NCBI GenBank assembly: GCA_018105865.1
Contig: CM030832.1
Coordinates: 24,419,908-24,483,907 of the forward strand
From: Metaphire vulgaris
Lineage: Eukaryota; Annelida; Clitellata; Crassiclitellata; Megascolecidae
Direction of reading: 5' to 3'
DNA length: 64,000 nucleotides
How positions within the stretch are numbered: the first letter of the stretch is position 1; each line of letters starts with the position of its first letter. A program made the position numbers and the translations under genes. Positions 30,598-43,051 of the stretch are shown here, in pieces. Under the pieces are notes generated by a model that did not search any database, was not told the origin of the DNA, and worked only from the letters and a program-made list of their open reading frames with translations.

Positions 30598-32586
30598 ATG
30601 GATTATATGAAGTTTCGTTTGAGGAGTTTCACTGAACTTGATCCTATTTGCAATCTGCACTGCGGAAGTAAGTATGAACTTCCAATTAAATATACCTCCG
30701 ACTGCATCTCAGATTTTGACAAACTATCATATTGCTATGATATCTGTGCAATTCCTTGGAACAGGAATCCTCCGAAAAACACCCATTGCTCGATACTCAG
30801 AATAGACAGCACGGAAACACCACCAGGATATGCCAGGCTGAAGGTCGACGGAGGCAGTGTAAAGGACAAGCCTTCGTACTACTGTCGACCACGTATGTTA
30901 GCCAACATTCTAAGCGGCGGTCCGTCAATACCAAGTGTGAAAACATTTAGCGCCTCAACTCGGGAAGTCTATAGATATGACATAAGAAGTGCCAGTATAG
31001 ACAGTGTTTTTGCAATCTATTGTCCGTATTGGCCTGTTGAAGCCGAAGAGTGGAGAAAGCGCAAAAGGTTCCACGGATGGCCGAATGAGAAATTGATCGC
31101 CAGGATAACAAGAGGCGGTTGTCATTTTGTTTCTAAACTTCGTACATGGAGCTCTTGTGACGACAGAGAATGGAGATTCTCATTCTCAAAAGCGGAACTT
31201 CTATTGATTCACAGTTGGACGAAAGTTCAGAAGCACGTTTATCATATTATTCGATCTATCAAACACTATTTTGCAAAATTTATCTCAAAATGTTGTTGTG
31301 GTGGTGATGGGAGCAAAGGTCTGCAAACCTATTATTTCAAAACGCTTATGTTCTGGGCGTGTGAAGAATTTTCTCCTGAATTTTGGAAAGAAGAAAATAT
31401 TATCACCTGTGTAGAAACTTTGCTTTTTCGGTTTCTCAGATGTTTAAAAGATAAATGGTGTCCTAGTTATTTTATTCCAGAATGCAATATAATGTGTCAT
31501 CTAGAAGGCGAAGGAAGTTTTGAAGAAGAATTGCGAATTATTTATATAGGCTTGGTGGGAGGATGTGTGCGCCGTGCTTGTAGCATGCTTGTGTGCGAAC
31601 CGACGGACATAATTCTCCTATTGACGTCTTTGGAATATATATGTCTCAATTATATTTCTTCGACATTTCCCATGAATAAAGATTTAAATGGACAATTTTA
31701 TCAATATCTTGTCGAATGTGAATGGTTTCTACCGGGAATGAAACATCTTCACGCAGCAGTTGAAGCACATCTTCGTTTGATGTCCATCGAAAATGTTACT
31801 TCAAGAAAAGAGCACAAGGACTGCATTGAGTGTCTTGAAAATTTTAAACAGGCTTCCATCATAAACGAAGACTTTAATTCTTTTAAATACTTCAATCCTG
31901 ATTTGTCATTTTACGAAAATTTCAACGTAATGTTGGTTCGCAAACTAACTAGAAACTCAATTCCAATCTATCGTCGACAACTTCGAATGAGTTTTGAGGA
32001 CGATGCTAGTCAGCGGATGGATATGGATTCACTTCAGTCACTGTTATTTTGCGCTGCTTTGGGTTATCGAGCAAATTTCTACTTTACAGCCATGCAGTCG
32101 TTCGAAGAATCTTTGACCGAATTCAACAGATCTCTGGATATCTTAAACAAAACGAAGTTCATTAATGTAAATGGCAATGCAAGTCCATCTGTCTCATTCA
32201 TACCTGTCTTGATTTGCAACAGTTTATCGCAGATATACGATAAACATTTGCAGGTAATTTTAGGATTTGCTACTTTGCACAGAAATATCTCTTCATCCGA
32301 TTCTTCGAAGGCTTCAACTTCTCACGAAGTGTGTTTAAAGTTGAATCCGTTGGAATTTCTGAAATACGTCTGCATCCAAAGCGGGCAAAGGTTATCTGGA
32401 TTGCCGAGAATGACTGTTTGTTCCTGTCGTTCAAAATTGGATTTCGTTCAGCCACGTATGTCTCAATTGATGCGAGATAACGTTTACAGTGCAGCCATGT
32501 TCTTTGCAGCATTACGTCAAAGCAGGGTCTATACGGAACCCTTTAAGGGCAGTTTAATTCCCTATCATTTAAGTAATGTTTCATAA
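30598..32586 (+). CDS. Mab-21-domain / cGAS-like receptor (cGLR) protein, copy 2
   Basis: An intact single-exon frame of 662 codons plus stop. The frame is open 19 codons further upstream (30541), but I choose 30598 because all three copies share the MDY/MDH-xxF start, and the extra codons lie over a candidate splice acceptor. Residues 22-24 are CGS, D39-F-D41 the acidic pair, and D135 in SIDSVFAIYCPYWP the third acid. Then come HGWPNEKL, GCHFVSKLRTWSSCDD, EWRFSFSKAELLL, YYFKTLMFWACEEFSPEFW and CPSYFIPECN, the Mab-21 fold hallmarks. A Cys-rich CCCGGDG loop lies before YYFKT. It is clearly a paralogue of copy 1, about 24 kb away in opposite orientation. It has no transmembrane or signal segment, so it is expected in the cytosol or nucleus. 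Confidence 0.88.
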   Translation: MDYMKFRLRSFTELDPICNLHCGSKYELPIKYTSDCISDFDKLSYCYDICAIPWNRNPPKNTHCSILRIDSTETPPGYARLKVDGGSVKDKPSYYCRPRMLANILSGGPSIPSVKTFSASTREVYRYDIRSASIDSVFAIYCPYWPVEAEEWRKRKRFHGWPNEKLIARITRGGCHFVSKLRTWSSCDDREWRFSFSKAELLLIHSWTKVQKHVYHIIRSIKHYFAKFISKCCCGGDGSKGLQTYYFKTLMFWACEEFSPEFWKEENIITCVETLLFRFLRCLKDKWCPSYFIPECNIMCHLEGEGSFEEELRIIYIGLVGGCVRRACSMLVCEPTDIILLLTSLEYICLNYISSTFPMNKDLNGQFYQYLVECEWFLPGMKHLHAAVEAHLRLMSIENVTSRKEHKDCIECLENFKQASIINEDFNSFKYFNPDLSFYENFNVMLVRKLTRNSIPIYRRQLRMSFEDDASQRMDMDSLQSLLFCAALGYRANFYFTAMQSFEESLTEFNRSLDILNKTKFINVNGNASPSVSFIPVLICNSLSQIYDKHLQVILGFATLHRNISSSDSSKASTSHEVCLKLNPLEFLKYVCIQSGQRLSGLPRMTVCSCRSKLDFVQPRMSQLMRDNVYSAAMFFAALRQSRVYTEPFKGSLIPYHLSNVS

Positions 32587-33327
32587 ATTTCAGTGCTCAA
32601 TGCTTGCTGGGTTATTACTAGAATTGGAATGAAATCGGTGAGAATGGTTTTACCGTGGCTCGACTAAATCAAATCATCAGTTCAGAGACACAAAGACTAG
32701 TCGTGTAAGGCCAAAGGAAATATGCTTGCTGATTTGAATTCATGACATCGAGAAATAGATTTTCCAAGGCAAGTAGCGCCCAAAGCCTTCGATGCTAACG
32801 CCTGGCGAACTGTCAATTGCTGTATGGTCAAGCGTCATTCTGTGCTTATAAGTTAAGCTATGGACGCCAAATTTAGTTCTCATGTGAACCATCTCCACGT
32901 GATTTTTAATACAACGTTATTTTCAAAAAGTAGATTGCGACATCAAAAATTATAAAACGCAACCTTCTATCTCAAACGGGAAGTGTAAATAATTGCTTAA
33001 TGCTTTTAAATAGTTGAATTCGCTTTATAGTTAGCATACCTGCGTTAACTGAACGTTTCAAAAATTAATCCAAAGAGTTTTAACTTCTATTTGAGACTCC
33101 TACGGGTACTTTACTTCGTTTTCAAAAGAATTGGAGTTTTGAATAAATATGTGGGTCATAGAGTATTAAACGTTCTTGAATTTGCTTCCTACTTTCGTAT
33201 TCTTTCGAAGAGCAACTGTTCACGTTTAATCGTGTTTTTAAAAAGCATTCGTTTGCCCCATTTACTTCATTCAAAGTGTAACTTGTATTTTGTTTTTGGC
33301 GATTGATATTCTGTTACTTGACTTACT
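32587..33327. other. Unassigned intergenic DNA
   Basis: Downstream flank of cGLR copy 2. A short open frame at 33091-33306 has no homology I recognise. Nothing else supportable. Confidence 0.45.
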
Positions 33328-33662
33328 TCCAGGGATTTTCCTAAACCCCCAGCGAGGGTTACAATCCCCGGTTTGTGAAAAAACACCTTCTGTCCTACAC
33401 CCCTCCTCAGGTTTGTTGTTGGCTATCACCAAACTGGCTGATGTTAAAACTATTTATTTAAAATTCTAAAAAGGAAATTCAGGTCTGGAAATTAAAACTT
33501 GAGCCAATATAACTGACTCCAAAAAATTTGAAATGGACTGTATGAAAACTGAAGACATGAAAATGGAATTCATATTTTTGCTTGTATATTCTCTTTTTCC
33601 TGAAGCCAAGCACCGAATCCCCGCCACCTCCCCGCCCATTTCTATCCCCCTGGGTCAAATTT
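33328..33662 (+). repeat. Dispersed repeat (copy 1; second copy at 41336)
   Basis: Shares a long colinear stretch with 41336-41660: TTTTCCTA-ACCCCCAGCG, ACTATTNATTTAAAATTCTAAA, AATAACTGACTCC, GTATGAAAACNGA, and a C-rich end with CCCCTGGGTC. Roughly 330 bases. No coding capacity. Confidence 0.75.
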
Positions 33663-34480
33663 AAGAAAAAATTAGGGCTGCAGATATTAACGAGTAATTA
33701 ATCGATTAATCGTTAAAAATTTTAATCGATTAAATGTTCTTTAATCGATTAATGTTCGATTAAATTTTAATATTTTTGTAACTTATTTACTCTACTTTAC
33801 TTAGCTTACTATATTTCTATTTCGTTCAGACAATAATGGTGAATAATGAAATAAATGTTGCAGTTAAGCATTTAAGGGGGGAGATGGGCAAGCACTTTTG
33901 TTTTGTTTTTAAGCTAAATGCAGACGGAAAGGTAGACCAGAGGTTTTCAAACTTTTACAAGCCGCGGATCCCTTGGCTTGTCGTTGCTACGTGGCGGACC
34001 CCCAACACCAGAAACGAAACCAATTGACATTTCATGTATAGACTTAGAGCAAGTGTTGGCCTCTACTACATTGATACTACTGTATATTGTAACTATATTG
34101 ACTACATTCTAATCTAGTCGAGTGCACTCGACCCCAAAGACAGTTTGCATTGGGAAACGGAATTTCCCTACACGTAGGGACGTCATTTGGGGGAGCAGGG
34201 GGGCGTTGCCCCCTCTGATTTTTAGGGAAACAATTTTTTTCGCCAACGTTTGTTTTATTTAGTTTTTACATGTAAATTGGCTGGTTAAATAGGCAAAAAG
34301 ACACTGAAAAGCAAAAAAGGTCATCAGCCCCTAAAGGAGGGTGTGATGTCGAGTAATCTGAAGTACCTAATCGTAAAAATGTCCGAGAAGCAAAAAAAGG
34401 TCGCCAACTTTTTCGCAAACTTGTCAGGTCGAAAGTGTCTTCCTCCCCCTGAAAAACATTGAAATGACGTCTTTGCCTAC
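33663..34480. repeat. Cluster of MITE-like fragments
   Basis: 33676-33770 has AGGGCTGCAGATATTAACGA followed by alternating ATTAATCGATTAATCG palindromes, a common hAT-type MITE terminus. 33938-34000 has CAGAGGTTTTCAAACTTTTA and GCGGACCCCC, another hAT-type end. 34168-34474 is bounded by inverted GGGACGTCATTTGGGGGA-like and GACGTCATTTCAATG-like ends with a C/G-rich rim. No transposase is present. Confidence 0.5.
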
Positions 34481-35610
34481 ACGGGGTTTACAGCCTTCTA
34501 GCCTAGCGCGTCTCCGTCCGTTTACTAATCAATTAAATAGAAATCGTACTAATTTACAAGAAGGAAGTTGGATTTAGGGGAGGGGTCTCGGCTGAAGGCA
34601 TACGTATGCAAAAATGTATATATAGTCTACGTAGCAATTAAAAAAACCGCTCAGGTAGATGACTGATTATTCACAATATCCACAAACATTGAATTTGAAA
34701 ATAAGAATTACTTTCACACTGGCAAACAGGGTCACGAGAATTGTTCACGCGGTTATTAAACACGATAATACAAAGTCATAATTTAATAGTCAAACAAAAT
34801 GCTTTGTGACTATTAGCTAAAACTTAATTTTTTTAACCTGAGTGGGGGTAGAGCAGCTAATCTGTACGTACACATAAAGGAGGGTCTAAAAATGTACGTT
34901 GTGTAACAGGTGAGGGGCATGAGAATATGTCTTTTTGCGTACGTACTATATGAATGGCCCCTTTCAACATAGGCTGCATTACACCTCCACAAATACCTGG
35001 AGTTGATATGCCATAATAACAGCGCAGTGGTTCTACTAAACAAGCAGCGATGAGCGAATCATAATTAGTCTGAAAATTAGCTTTAGGCACAATGGCCAGC
35101 GTTAGAATAATCCTATACAATACTGCCCTGTAGACTGTAGTTAGCTAAAGGCTAACCGATCTTGCAGACACGTCAGCAAATACTGTGGCAACCTCGCACA
35201 AGTTAACTTTCACAAAAACCTCTGTAGGCCTACTGCTGGTCTGCGCAGCGCACAAGATCGCTGAACCGTAGCAGCTTCGGGCGGAAGGGGAGGGAGACCT
35301 CGACGAGATATCGACAGACTGTCGTTCGGTAGTTACGGTAAGACCGGTCTGGTGGTGAGTTCCATCATCTTAACGTATAAATTTCAAGATATATCACCCC
35401 CATGTCGTTGTCTGCCGTGGCCATCTGTTTGGAACTCTGCTACTGAGAAGCTGCTTTCTCTACCATCGCTAGTTGTTTCTCAGTGTGTAGCCCTAGGGTC
35501 TGGAATTCATTACCAATATCACTTCGTGTAACTAACACTTTATTTCCATATATAGTGGTGCCACAGAAGTTTATTGATTGATTGATTGAATTGTTTCAGA
35601 GCATTAAAAA
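34481..35610. other. Unassigned upstream region of cGLR pseudogene
   Basis: No gene recognised. A GATTGATTGATTGA tract at about 35575-35588 resembles a LINE 3' tail and lies just before the pseudogene's candidate splice acceptor. Confidence 0.4.
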
Positions 35611-35688
35611 TTGTCTCTTCAGTTGAATCAATATAATAAGAACGAGAAATTTGTTCTTTTAGACCCAAGACATCACTGTGACAGAACA

Positions 35689-36504
35689 ATGGATTATTTG
35701 CTATTTCGTTATAGGAGTTTCACTGCACTTAAGCCTAAGTACTATATGCACTGCGAAAGTATATATGAACTTCCGTTGAAATATAGCGCTGGTAAACTCT
35801 CAGATTTCGACCACATATTCTACTGCTATGATATTTGTGCAATTCCATGCAATCGAAATCTTCCGAAAAACAAACAATGCACGACACTCAGAATAGACAG
35901 CACGGAAACACCACCAGGATATGCAAAACTGAAGGTCGACAGAAGCAGTACCAAAGATAGACCATCTTACTACCACCGACCACAGATGCTAAAAGAAATA
36001 ATAGAGGGCGGTCCATCAAAGCCAATTTTGCGCAAATATAGCGAAATGACCCTAAAGCACTTCAAACAGTCAGTAGACAGTCAGGGTAAAAGTCTGGACC
36101 GCGTCTTTGCAGTTTACAGTCCTTATTGGCCAGTTGATGCCGAAGAATGGAGACAGCGCAAAAGATTTCACGGATGACCGAATGAGAAATTGATCGCCAG
36201 GATAACAAGAGGCGATTGTCATTTTGTTTCTAAACTTCGTACATGGAGCTCTTGTGACGACACAGAATGGAGATTCTCTTTCTCAAAAGCGGAACTTCTA
36301 TTGATTCACAGTTGGACAGATGTTCAGAAGTACGCGTATCATTTGATTCGAATAATTGAGAGAAATATTTTGATCGCTTTTGGTGACGAAGGAAACAAAG
36401 GATTGCAAACCTATTTTTTTCAAAACGCTCATGTTCTGGGCTTGCAAAGAATTCCCTCCTGAATTTTGGGGCGAAGATTTCATCAGCACTTGTGTGGACA
36501 GTCC
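35689..36504 (+). pseudogene. Mab-21/cGLR-like gene, copy 3 (truncated pseudogene)
   Basis: Begins with the family start MDYLLFRYRSF. D39 and D41 are kept and SLDRVFAVYSPYWP keeps the third acid, but the CGS motif reads CES, which would itself damage nucleotide binding. A TGG-to-TGA change creates a stop at 36175-36177, within the HGWPNEKL block. The frame continues after it to a one-base insertion in the T run at 36414-36420. Homology ends near 36500, after EFW and about one third of the domain is missing together with the whole C-terminal region. The end coincides with a Helitron-like 3' terminus. Confidence 0.88.
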
Positions 36505-36518
36505 GAGCATCTTTCTAG
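36504..36518 (+). repeat. Helitron-like 3' end remnant at pseudogene breakpoint
   Basis: CGAGCATCTTTCTAG followed by T is identical to the last 15 bases of the elements at 37984-38487 and 56088-56520. It begins exactly where cGLR homology stops. Confidence 0.75.
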
Positions 36519-37542
36519 TCTTAAATTAAATCAGTACATCTGCTGTCTGTAGTAGAAAGAAAGAACCTGTCGATTGGCCTTTAGCTGTCACCAAGGAAAT
36601 CACCTATTCTTGAATTATTGGCTCTATTAATTAACAATTTTTGGGCAATTCTTAACCAATCTTGTGAACAACTGTCAAATTCTTGATGACCCCATACAAT
36701 TTTATGTCAGACACTTTGAACCCCTCTCTATAAAGGGCCGCCCATTAATTATGTCAAAAAATTAGGCAATTGTAGCTCCTCTTTTGAAAGCAACTGTCAA
36801 ACTTTCAGTGACCTCCTAACAAATTTATGTCAAAAACTTTAAACTACCTCCCGTACAAGTTACAAATATTTATATGGCTGACTTTTATGCTAAAATAGAA
36901 TTATGGAAATTATTTTTTTGATTTATTAAATTTATTGTAGAAAATGAAATTGCTGACGTCAATTATCTTGACCCTTCCCCTGTCAACAAGTGTCAGACTT
37001 TTTCAAACCTCTCCCCTATTTTGTTCACGTAATAAATGGCAATGGCATAAATAGGTCATCCATGCTTAGGGCAAGTATAAACCGATTTTTAAATGCCTTT
37101 TCTGCAATTGATTCATGTTGAATGAAGCAGCATATTTTGACAATTTAAAATATCAGGCAAGCTTCTATTCAGAATTAAGTATAGAACAAGTGCTAAAATC
37201 GGTATGTAGACGTATATACTATATACAAGCGTTTGCAAAGAATTCATAAAATTGCTACCAGCGTCTCACAATTGAATGAAACGAACGAACGAGTGAATGA
37301 ATGAATGAATGAACAACATCGTAATGGAGATTGAATTTCTTTAATGGGACATATATCTGTTGGCTATTCCAACTCATTTCCGCCGCCCATAGGCCTATTG
37401 TAGTCTTGTGCACAATAATAATTGGGCAAATTAAATTATGTTTAAATAAGATATAGCCAAAACATGGTTTCGATATTTTTACTTCACAGCAGCAAATCGT
37501 CTTCAATTGACACTTGACCTCACTGTCTTCTTTAGTCTTTCC
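36519..37542. other. Unassigned; phrases shared with other intergenic sites
   Basis: Repeated loose phrases such as CAACTGTCAAACTTT and ATTATGTCAAAAAATTAGGCAA recur at about 39310-39380 and 53320-53390, indicating an old dispersed repeat. No gene is seen between the pseudogene and the lectin B stop codon. Confidence 0.45.
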
Positions 37543-37826
37543 TTAGAATTCGCAGACATAGCAGAACGTTTCAGTGCACGGAAGGTCTTCCCATCGATAG
37601 TGAAATTTTGGCGCAGCGGCAATGATAGCGCAGTTTTCATCCTTGTAACCACAATTAGGCATTCCGGGAAACCAGTTGGTGTAGGCGAAAGGTATTGGTG
37701 CTGTTCCCACTGGCTTCCAGACGTATGGACTTTTACATTGATTTGGATCTGCAGTCTGTGCGCCGAGCCATATTATCTTTCCCGTATCTACCCATTTATG
37801 TAAGTCACACACCGTTGGTGGTAGTT
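37543..37826 (-). CDS. Lectin B exon 5 (C-terminal half of CTLD-2)
   Basis: Minus-strand acceptor TGTTTAG, entry phase 1. Encodes VCDLHKWVDTGKIIWLGAQT, WFPGMPNCGYKDENCAI, YRWEDLPC and terminal YVCEF stop. Very close in pattern to lectin A exon 4. Confidence 0.9.
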
Positions 37827-38518
37827 CTAAACATTGATTAGCAGATTACAACTTTCAACGGGCAGGTAGTACAAAGGGTTTGGAAAATCTACAGTACACT
37901 GAAAAAGTAGAACAACATGACAGTGATGGATTATTTATTTCCTAATCATAAATAAATTGTTAATTAATTAACTAGACGTATAATCTATAATATTAAGATC
38001 CTTATCTGCATGTCTCTCTGTCTGTTACCTTCAAGCGTTCTGATTGGTTGACTATTGGTAGACGGTTTAGACCGTTTAGTCCTTACGTTGCGATGCGTTG
38101 GTGGGCGATGTTCGAAGACGACGTTGCTATTGGTAACCACACGGTTTAGTCGAAGAAGCGTTTGACGAAGTGTACGTTCAATTGTTCATTGCAACGTCAT
38201 AATGTGTACAACGTCGCGATGCGTTGAGGAGCGTAGCTCGAGGAAGTTGCGCAATTTTAACGTACACAAAAATACGTGTACAGCGTCACAAATGGTCACA
38301 GTTGCGTGATTTTAACGTACATAGGCCTAATTATTACGTGGCGCACAGCTTGGCTAGGTGATGGTGTACTTCATTGAAATGTTGTTCAGCACGAATTCAA
38401 TGATTGGGTATTAGGTATAGGTATTGGATTAGTATTTATCCTGCACTGCGAGCGAAGCGAGCGCGAGCGAAGCGAGCATCTTTCTAGTTATTATTATTAT
38501 TATTATTATTATTGTTAC

Positions 38519-38592
<74 letters not shown>

Positions 38593-41500
38593 GTAGTAGT
38601 ATTAGTCAGCTAGGGCTTTTTGTGACGGTACGCGCCGGTACGGCGTACCGGAACCTTTTTCAAGGTGTGAAAAACATTTTTTCTTGTGACTTTTCAGTTG
38701 TGATTTAGCTATAAAAACTTTAAATACTTAATAAATGATATGCATCTTTATGCTTCCGAAATCGCTTCTATGTTAAATTCTAGCCACAGACCACATAATC
38801 GTAAAGGAAAAGTTAGGCAATCCACCGTGAGTACCGGCACCTATTTTTTACAAAAAAGCACTGGTATTAGTAATAGCAATAGTAATAGTAATAGTAATAG
38901 TAATAGTAATAGTAATAGTATTAGTATTAGTATTAGTATTATTAAAGGCTAGTTACTTTGTATATTTTTTCAAATTATAGGCATAATTGCTGCCCCATCT
39001 AGTTCTAATTGAAAAGAGCAATTAGTTATCCGATTGGTACTTTTTATTTACTAGTTTAATTTGGAATTATTAGCTTTTACATATGTTGTATCCTGTAGTA
39101 CTTAAGGTCACAACGAGTCTTTTCTTCTAGTGACCCTATCTTGTCGATATTCTTTGCTCATGGGTTTATATTTGATTTGTTTTTAGGTAAATTCTAGGAA
39201 AACTAATGCAGAATTCAAATCGCCATCAGTTGCAAAGTCTTTCCTGCTGTGTTTATATGAATGGAGAAAGCAGTATTGAGATAGAAGATTTGAATAAATC
39301 TTATAAATAGGGCTATCCAATAATTGTGCCAACAAGTCAAATGGGGAGGGGTTCGAAAGTTTGACAGTTGTAAACACGGGAGAGGGGTTGAGAGAAGTTG
39401 ACGCTAACAATTTCATTTTTTACAAATATTTAAACAAATATAAAAGCTCACGGAATATCATTTATTGCAACGGAAAACAACCTGACAAGAAAAAAGGTCA
39501 TCACCACCACATTTTGACATTTAATGAGCAAAAGAGGGGACAGGTCTCATCATTGCAGAAATAATAACCTGAACTTTTTAAGGGGACCCGTCACTGATCA
39601 TAGGGGCGCAAAAGCTTTGACATAGGCTAATTAGATGGGGGGTCACTGAAAAGTTAACATTTGCTGACAATAGGAAAAGGTCAAAAATTGCCCAAATATT
39701 GTTGACGTCATTAATAGACCGCCAAATACTTGGAAATTATACACATTATTATCACAAAATCTTCAAATAAACATGGTTGAATTAACCATTTCCAGTAATT
39801 GTAATAGTAGCACCAATTTAATTATTGGAGAGTACATTTGCTGTCATCGAGATTTTAGCATTTTGTTGGATGATTTTATGCAAAACATTGTAATTTTGCA
39901 AATTGAAAAATGCTGTTTACACGTTCTTTAAATGCAAACACATCTGCGCCACTGAAACTCTGTTGTAGGCCAATCAGCTATGAGAAGGAAAGCAGCAGAA
40001 AACGGATAGTTGTTTCTGTGGCAGCTATGCAAAGCAAAATTATAAGGCAGTAGGCCTATCCTTAATATGAATAAGTTTTGTTTCTACAGCACTTTGTTAA
40101 AGAAGCAAAAAAACATCGATTGTAACAAAAATTATTCGCCAAAAATATCCCAGCGTAATCAAGGAAATATAAGACTAGAGCAGCAAAGCTAATAATAAAC
40201 GACAGTATCCATGATTGACATAATGAAAGAACTCAAATGCATCCAAATTTGAAAGCATTTAGTTTAAGTCGTTGTCTATTCATAAATAAACCTGTGAATT
40301 AATCAGTGGCGTAGCGTGACTTTTGGGGGGCCCGGGGGCATCTTTGCCATGGGGGCCTCAGAGTTTCGAGCTGACGAGCAAAAAAAACACGTTATCGCCT
40401 CCTTTTTCATCCTGACGATAAAAAAAGAGGTCGTCAGCACATCATTTCTAGGGTTAGGGTTAAGTTAGGGCTAACCCTAACCTAACCCTAGCTTAGACCC
40501 CTCTTCGCCCCCCCCCGCCCGGGGCCCGGGGGCTGTCAACAAAGTGCCCTCCCCCGCCCCCTAGTTACGCCACTGGAATTAATACACCCAAATAGATTTT
40601 CTAACTCCTGCAACAGAGCAGGTTGCAAACCTACAAACCTACTAAATACCTAGGCAACAACTTTTATGATTCTGCAATATGCGATTGCATGTTTCTGCAG
40701 ATTTTCAGCATGTAGTCCATCATAAGACAATTATAAAACTTATACAAGTACACAAGAAATACAGTAGTGTCACATTAAGAAACCGGAGGATCAAAGAATA
40801 CCTACTTCGTAGGCACTGAATATTTGAATAGTTCAATGCATTTGAACAGTTGAATGCTGTGCTTGCAGACACCTGAACTATGAGCAATTGGCTGTTTCTG
40901 CACTTAACTTCCATTATTGCAACATATAAAAGAGATGAAGGATAATTTTAATACATACAATGAAATTAATGAACAATAACCATTGAAGAATATTTGGAAA
41001 GTTAAGAAATTAAAACTTACGCAACCGCTTAGATTAGAGACTAATTCAAATTGCTTACTGGTAAAATACTTCGACAAATATCGTTCGACTACTGCCTGTT
41101 TCATCGGATCTTGAATTGTCAGCAACCGTGCTCTTCTCTTGAGTTTTGGACAGATCCGTTGAGCCACGCTCCAAGTCACAGGCTTCCGATTGAAATTGAG
41201 ACATTGGTTGATTTCAGGCAAGAATTCAAAATTGTCAGGGCAAGCTGCGAACAAGTCAATCGTTGGGAAAGCTATTGAAGCGGCTGCTTGTAACTTTCTA
41301 CTGTGGCCTGCTGTATCATTAGAGGAGATTCATTACGGCAGGTATTTTCCTACACCCCCAGCGTGGGAGGGATTTCAGCCGACAGTTTTGGACAGACCCT
41401 CTGCCCTACACTCCTTCCTAGAGCTGATGTCGGATATCACAAAAATAGACTGAAACTATTCATTTAAAATTCTAAAGCGGGAAATTCACCTTTGGAAATT

Positions 41501-41951
41501 GAAATCTTAGCCACAATAACTGACTCCGCACAAATTAGAATGGACAGTATGAAAACGGAGGAGATGACAACGGAAATCATAATTTTTACTTGTATTTTCC
41601 TGTTTTCCATGGACCAAGCATTCCCGCCAAATTCTACTCCCCTTTCCCCTTGGGTCCACGGAGTCTAGATAAAACACTGGACATTAACACCCTCTGCAAT
41701 TATGGGACACTCCCGAATGCAAATTTCTGGGAAATAGTCTGCATTACGGATTGATGCTGCTGGTTCATTGTAGACACACTCGAAATGTCTTTATTTGTAG
41801 AGCATTGAAATAAAAGTAAAGACGATGTAGATGTTTTCAATATCGTCTTCGTCTTGTCGCCGTGGACTCAATTTGAAATGATCGTTGCACAACTTCGGTT
41901 TATCGAATACTACTACTACCACCACTACTACTACTACCACTACTACCACTG

Positions 41952-41987
<36 letters not shown>

Positions 41988-42964
41988 TTACTACTACTAC
42001 TACTACTACTACTTCTACTGCTACTACTACTACTACTATTGCTACTACCAGGCCTGAGAAGAGGGGGTGCAGAAGGGGGTGCAGGGGTGCAGGGGTGCAG
42101 GGGTGCAGGGGTGCAGGGGTGCATTGCAGAGATGGACATGGGTCCATTTTTTAGAACCCAACCCAACCCGAGCCATCAAATCTCCAACCCAATCCAACCC
42201 AACCCATGCCGGCAATTGCAAGTATTCACCCAACCCAACCCAACCAAGCTACAAGTAAACAAATTCAGCAAATTTATTGATAAGCAACAATTTGTCAATT
42301 ACTGCATAACATCCTTTTTAAAAATTACCTCTCATGTGTCGCTGTATAGGGCCTATATTTTCCGCCATTATAATTATCAGTGACGTGCAAAGGAAGGTTG
42401 ACGTCCGATTTATGATTTGTATTTATACTAACTAAAATTCAGCTTCAAATGTTGAAAGACTAACGAATAAGGAACCCTAGAGCCATTATAACATTTTCTT
42501 AGCAAGTTCGCACGCAGTATAGCTCATAAATGTTATTGGAGGTAATAAGAAGATTAAGATGGACTTACAGTGGATGGTTAAAAGAAAGTGACTATAATAC
42601 AATAATAACCTTAATTCATCAATTTCGATTCTCGATTCCAATGCTTTGAAATATTTACTCCCACCGGTCTTATGCAAATATCTCGTGGCTGTGGGTTAAC
42701 ACAACCCATGTCCATCTCTGATATATTGTTCCGGGCCCCATGGAACTCACAGGGGCCCGTGCCCGATAGGTTTTTTTGATGCTTGTCGGTCGGATTGTTT
42801 TGGAGAGTTGATAACGTTTAACTTTTTTTGCTTGTCAGACTCTTTTTGGAGAGGTGATAACGTTTTTTGGCTCGTCAGGTTTCTAGAAGAGATGATAATT
42901 TTTTCTGGGACCCTCACAATTTTTTGTACCGGGGCCCGGAACTTCTCTCAGCTGCCCTGACTAT

Positions 42965-43051
<87 letters not shown>

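Noticed and set aside
36175..36177. TGA in cGLR copy 3 read as selenocysteine
   Set aside because: The position is Trp in copies 1 and 2, a frameshift and truncation follow, and no reason for selenium is apparent. A simple nonsense mutation is the better reading.
37507..37803. Plus-strand 98-codon open frame
   Set aside because: Antisense shadow of lectin B exon 5.
40449..40490. TAGGGTTAGGG-like stretch as a true telomere or chromosome end
   Set aside because: Only a few units, in both orientations, inside a MITE bounded by perfect 8-base duplications.
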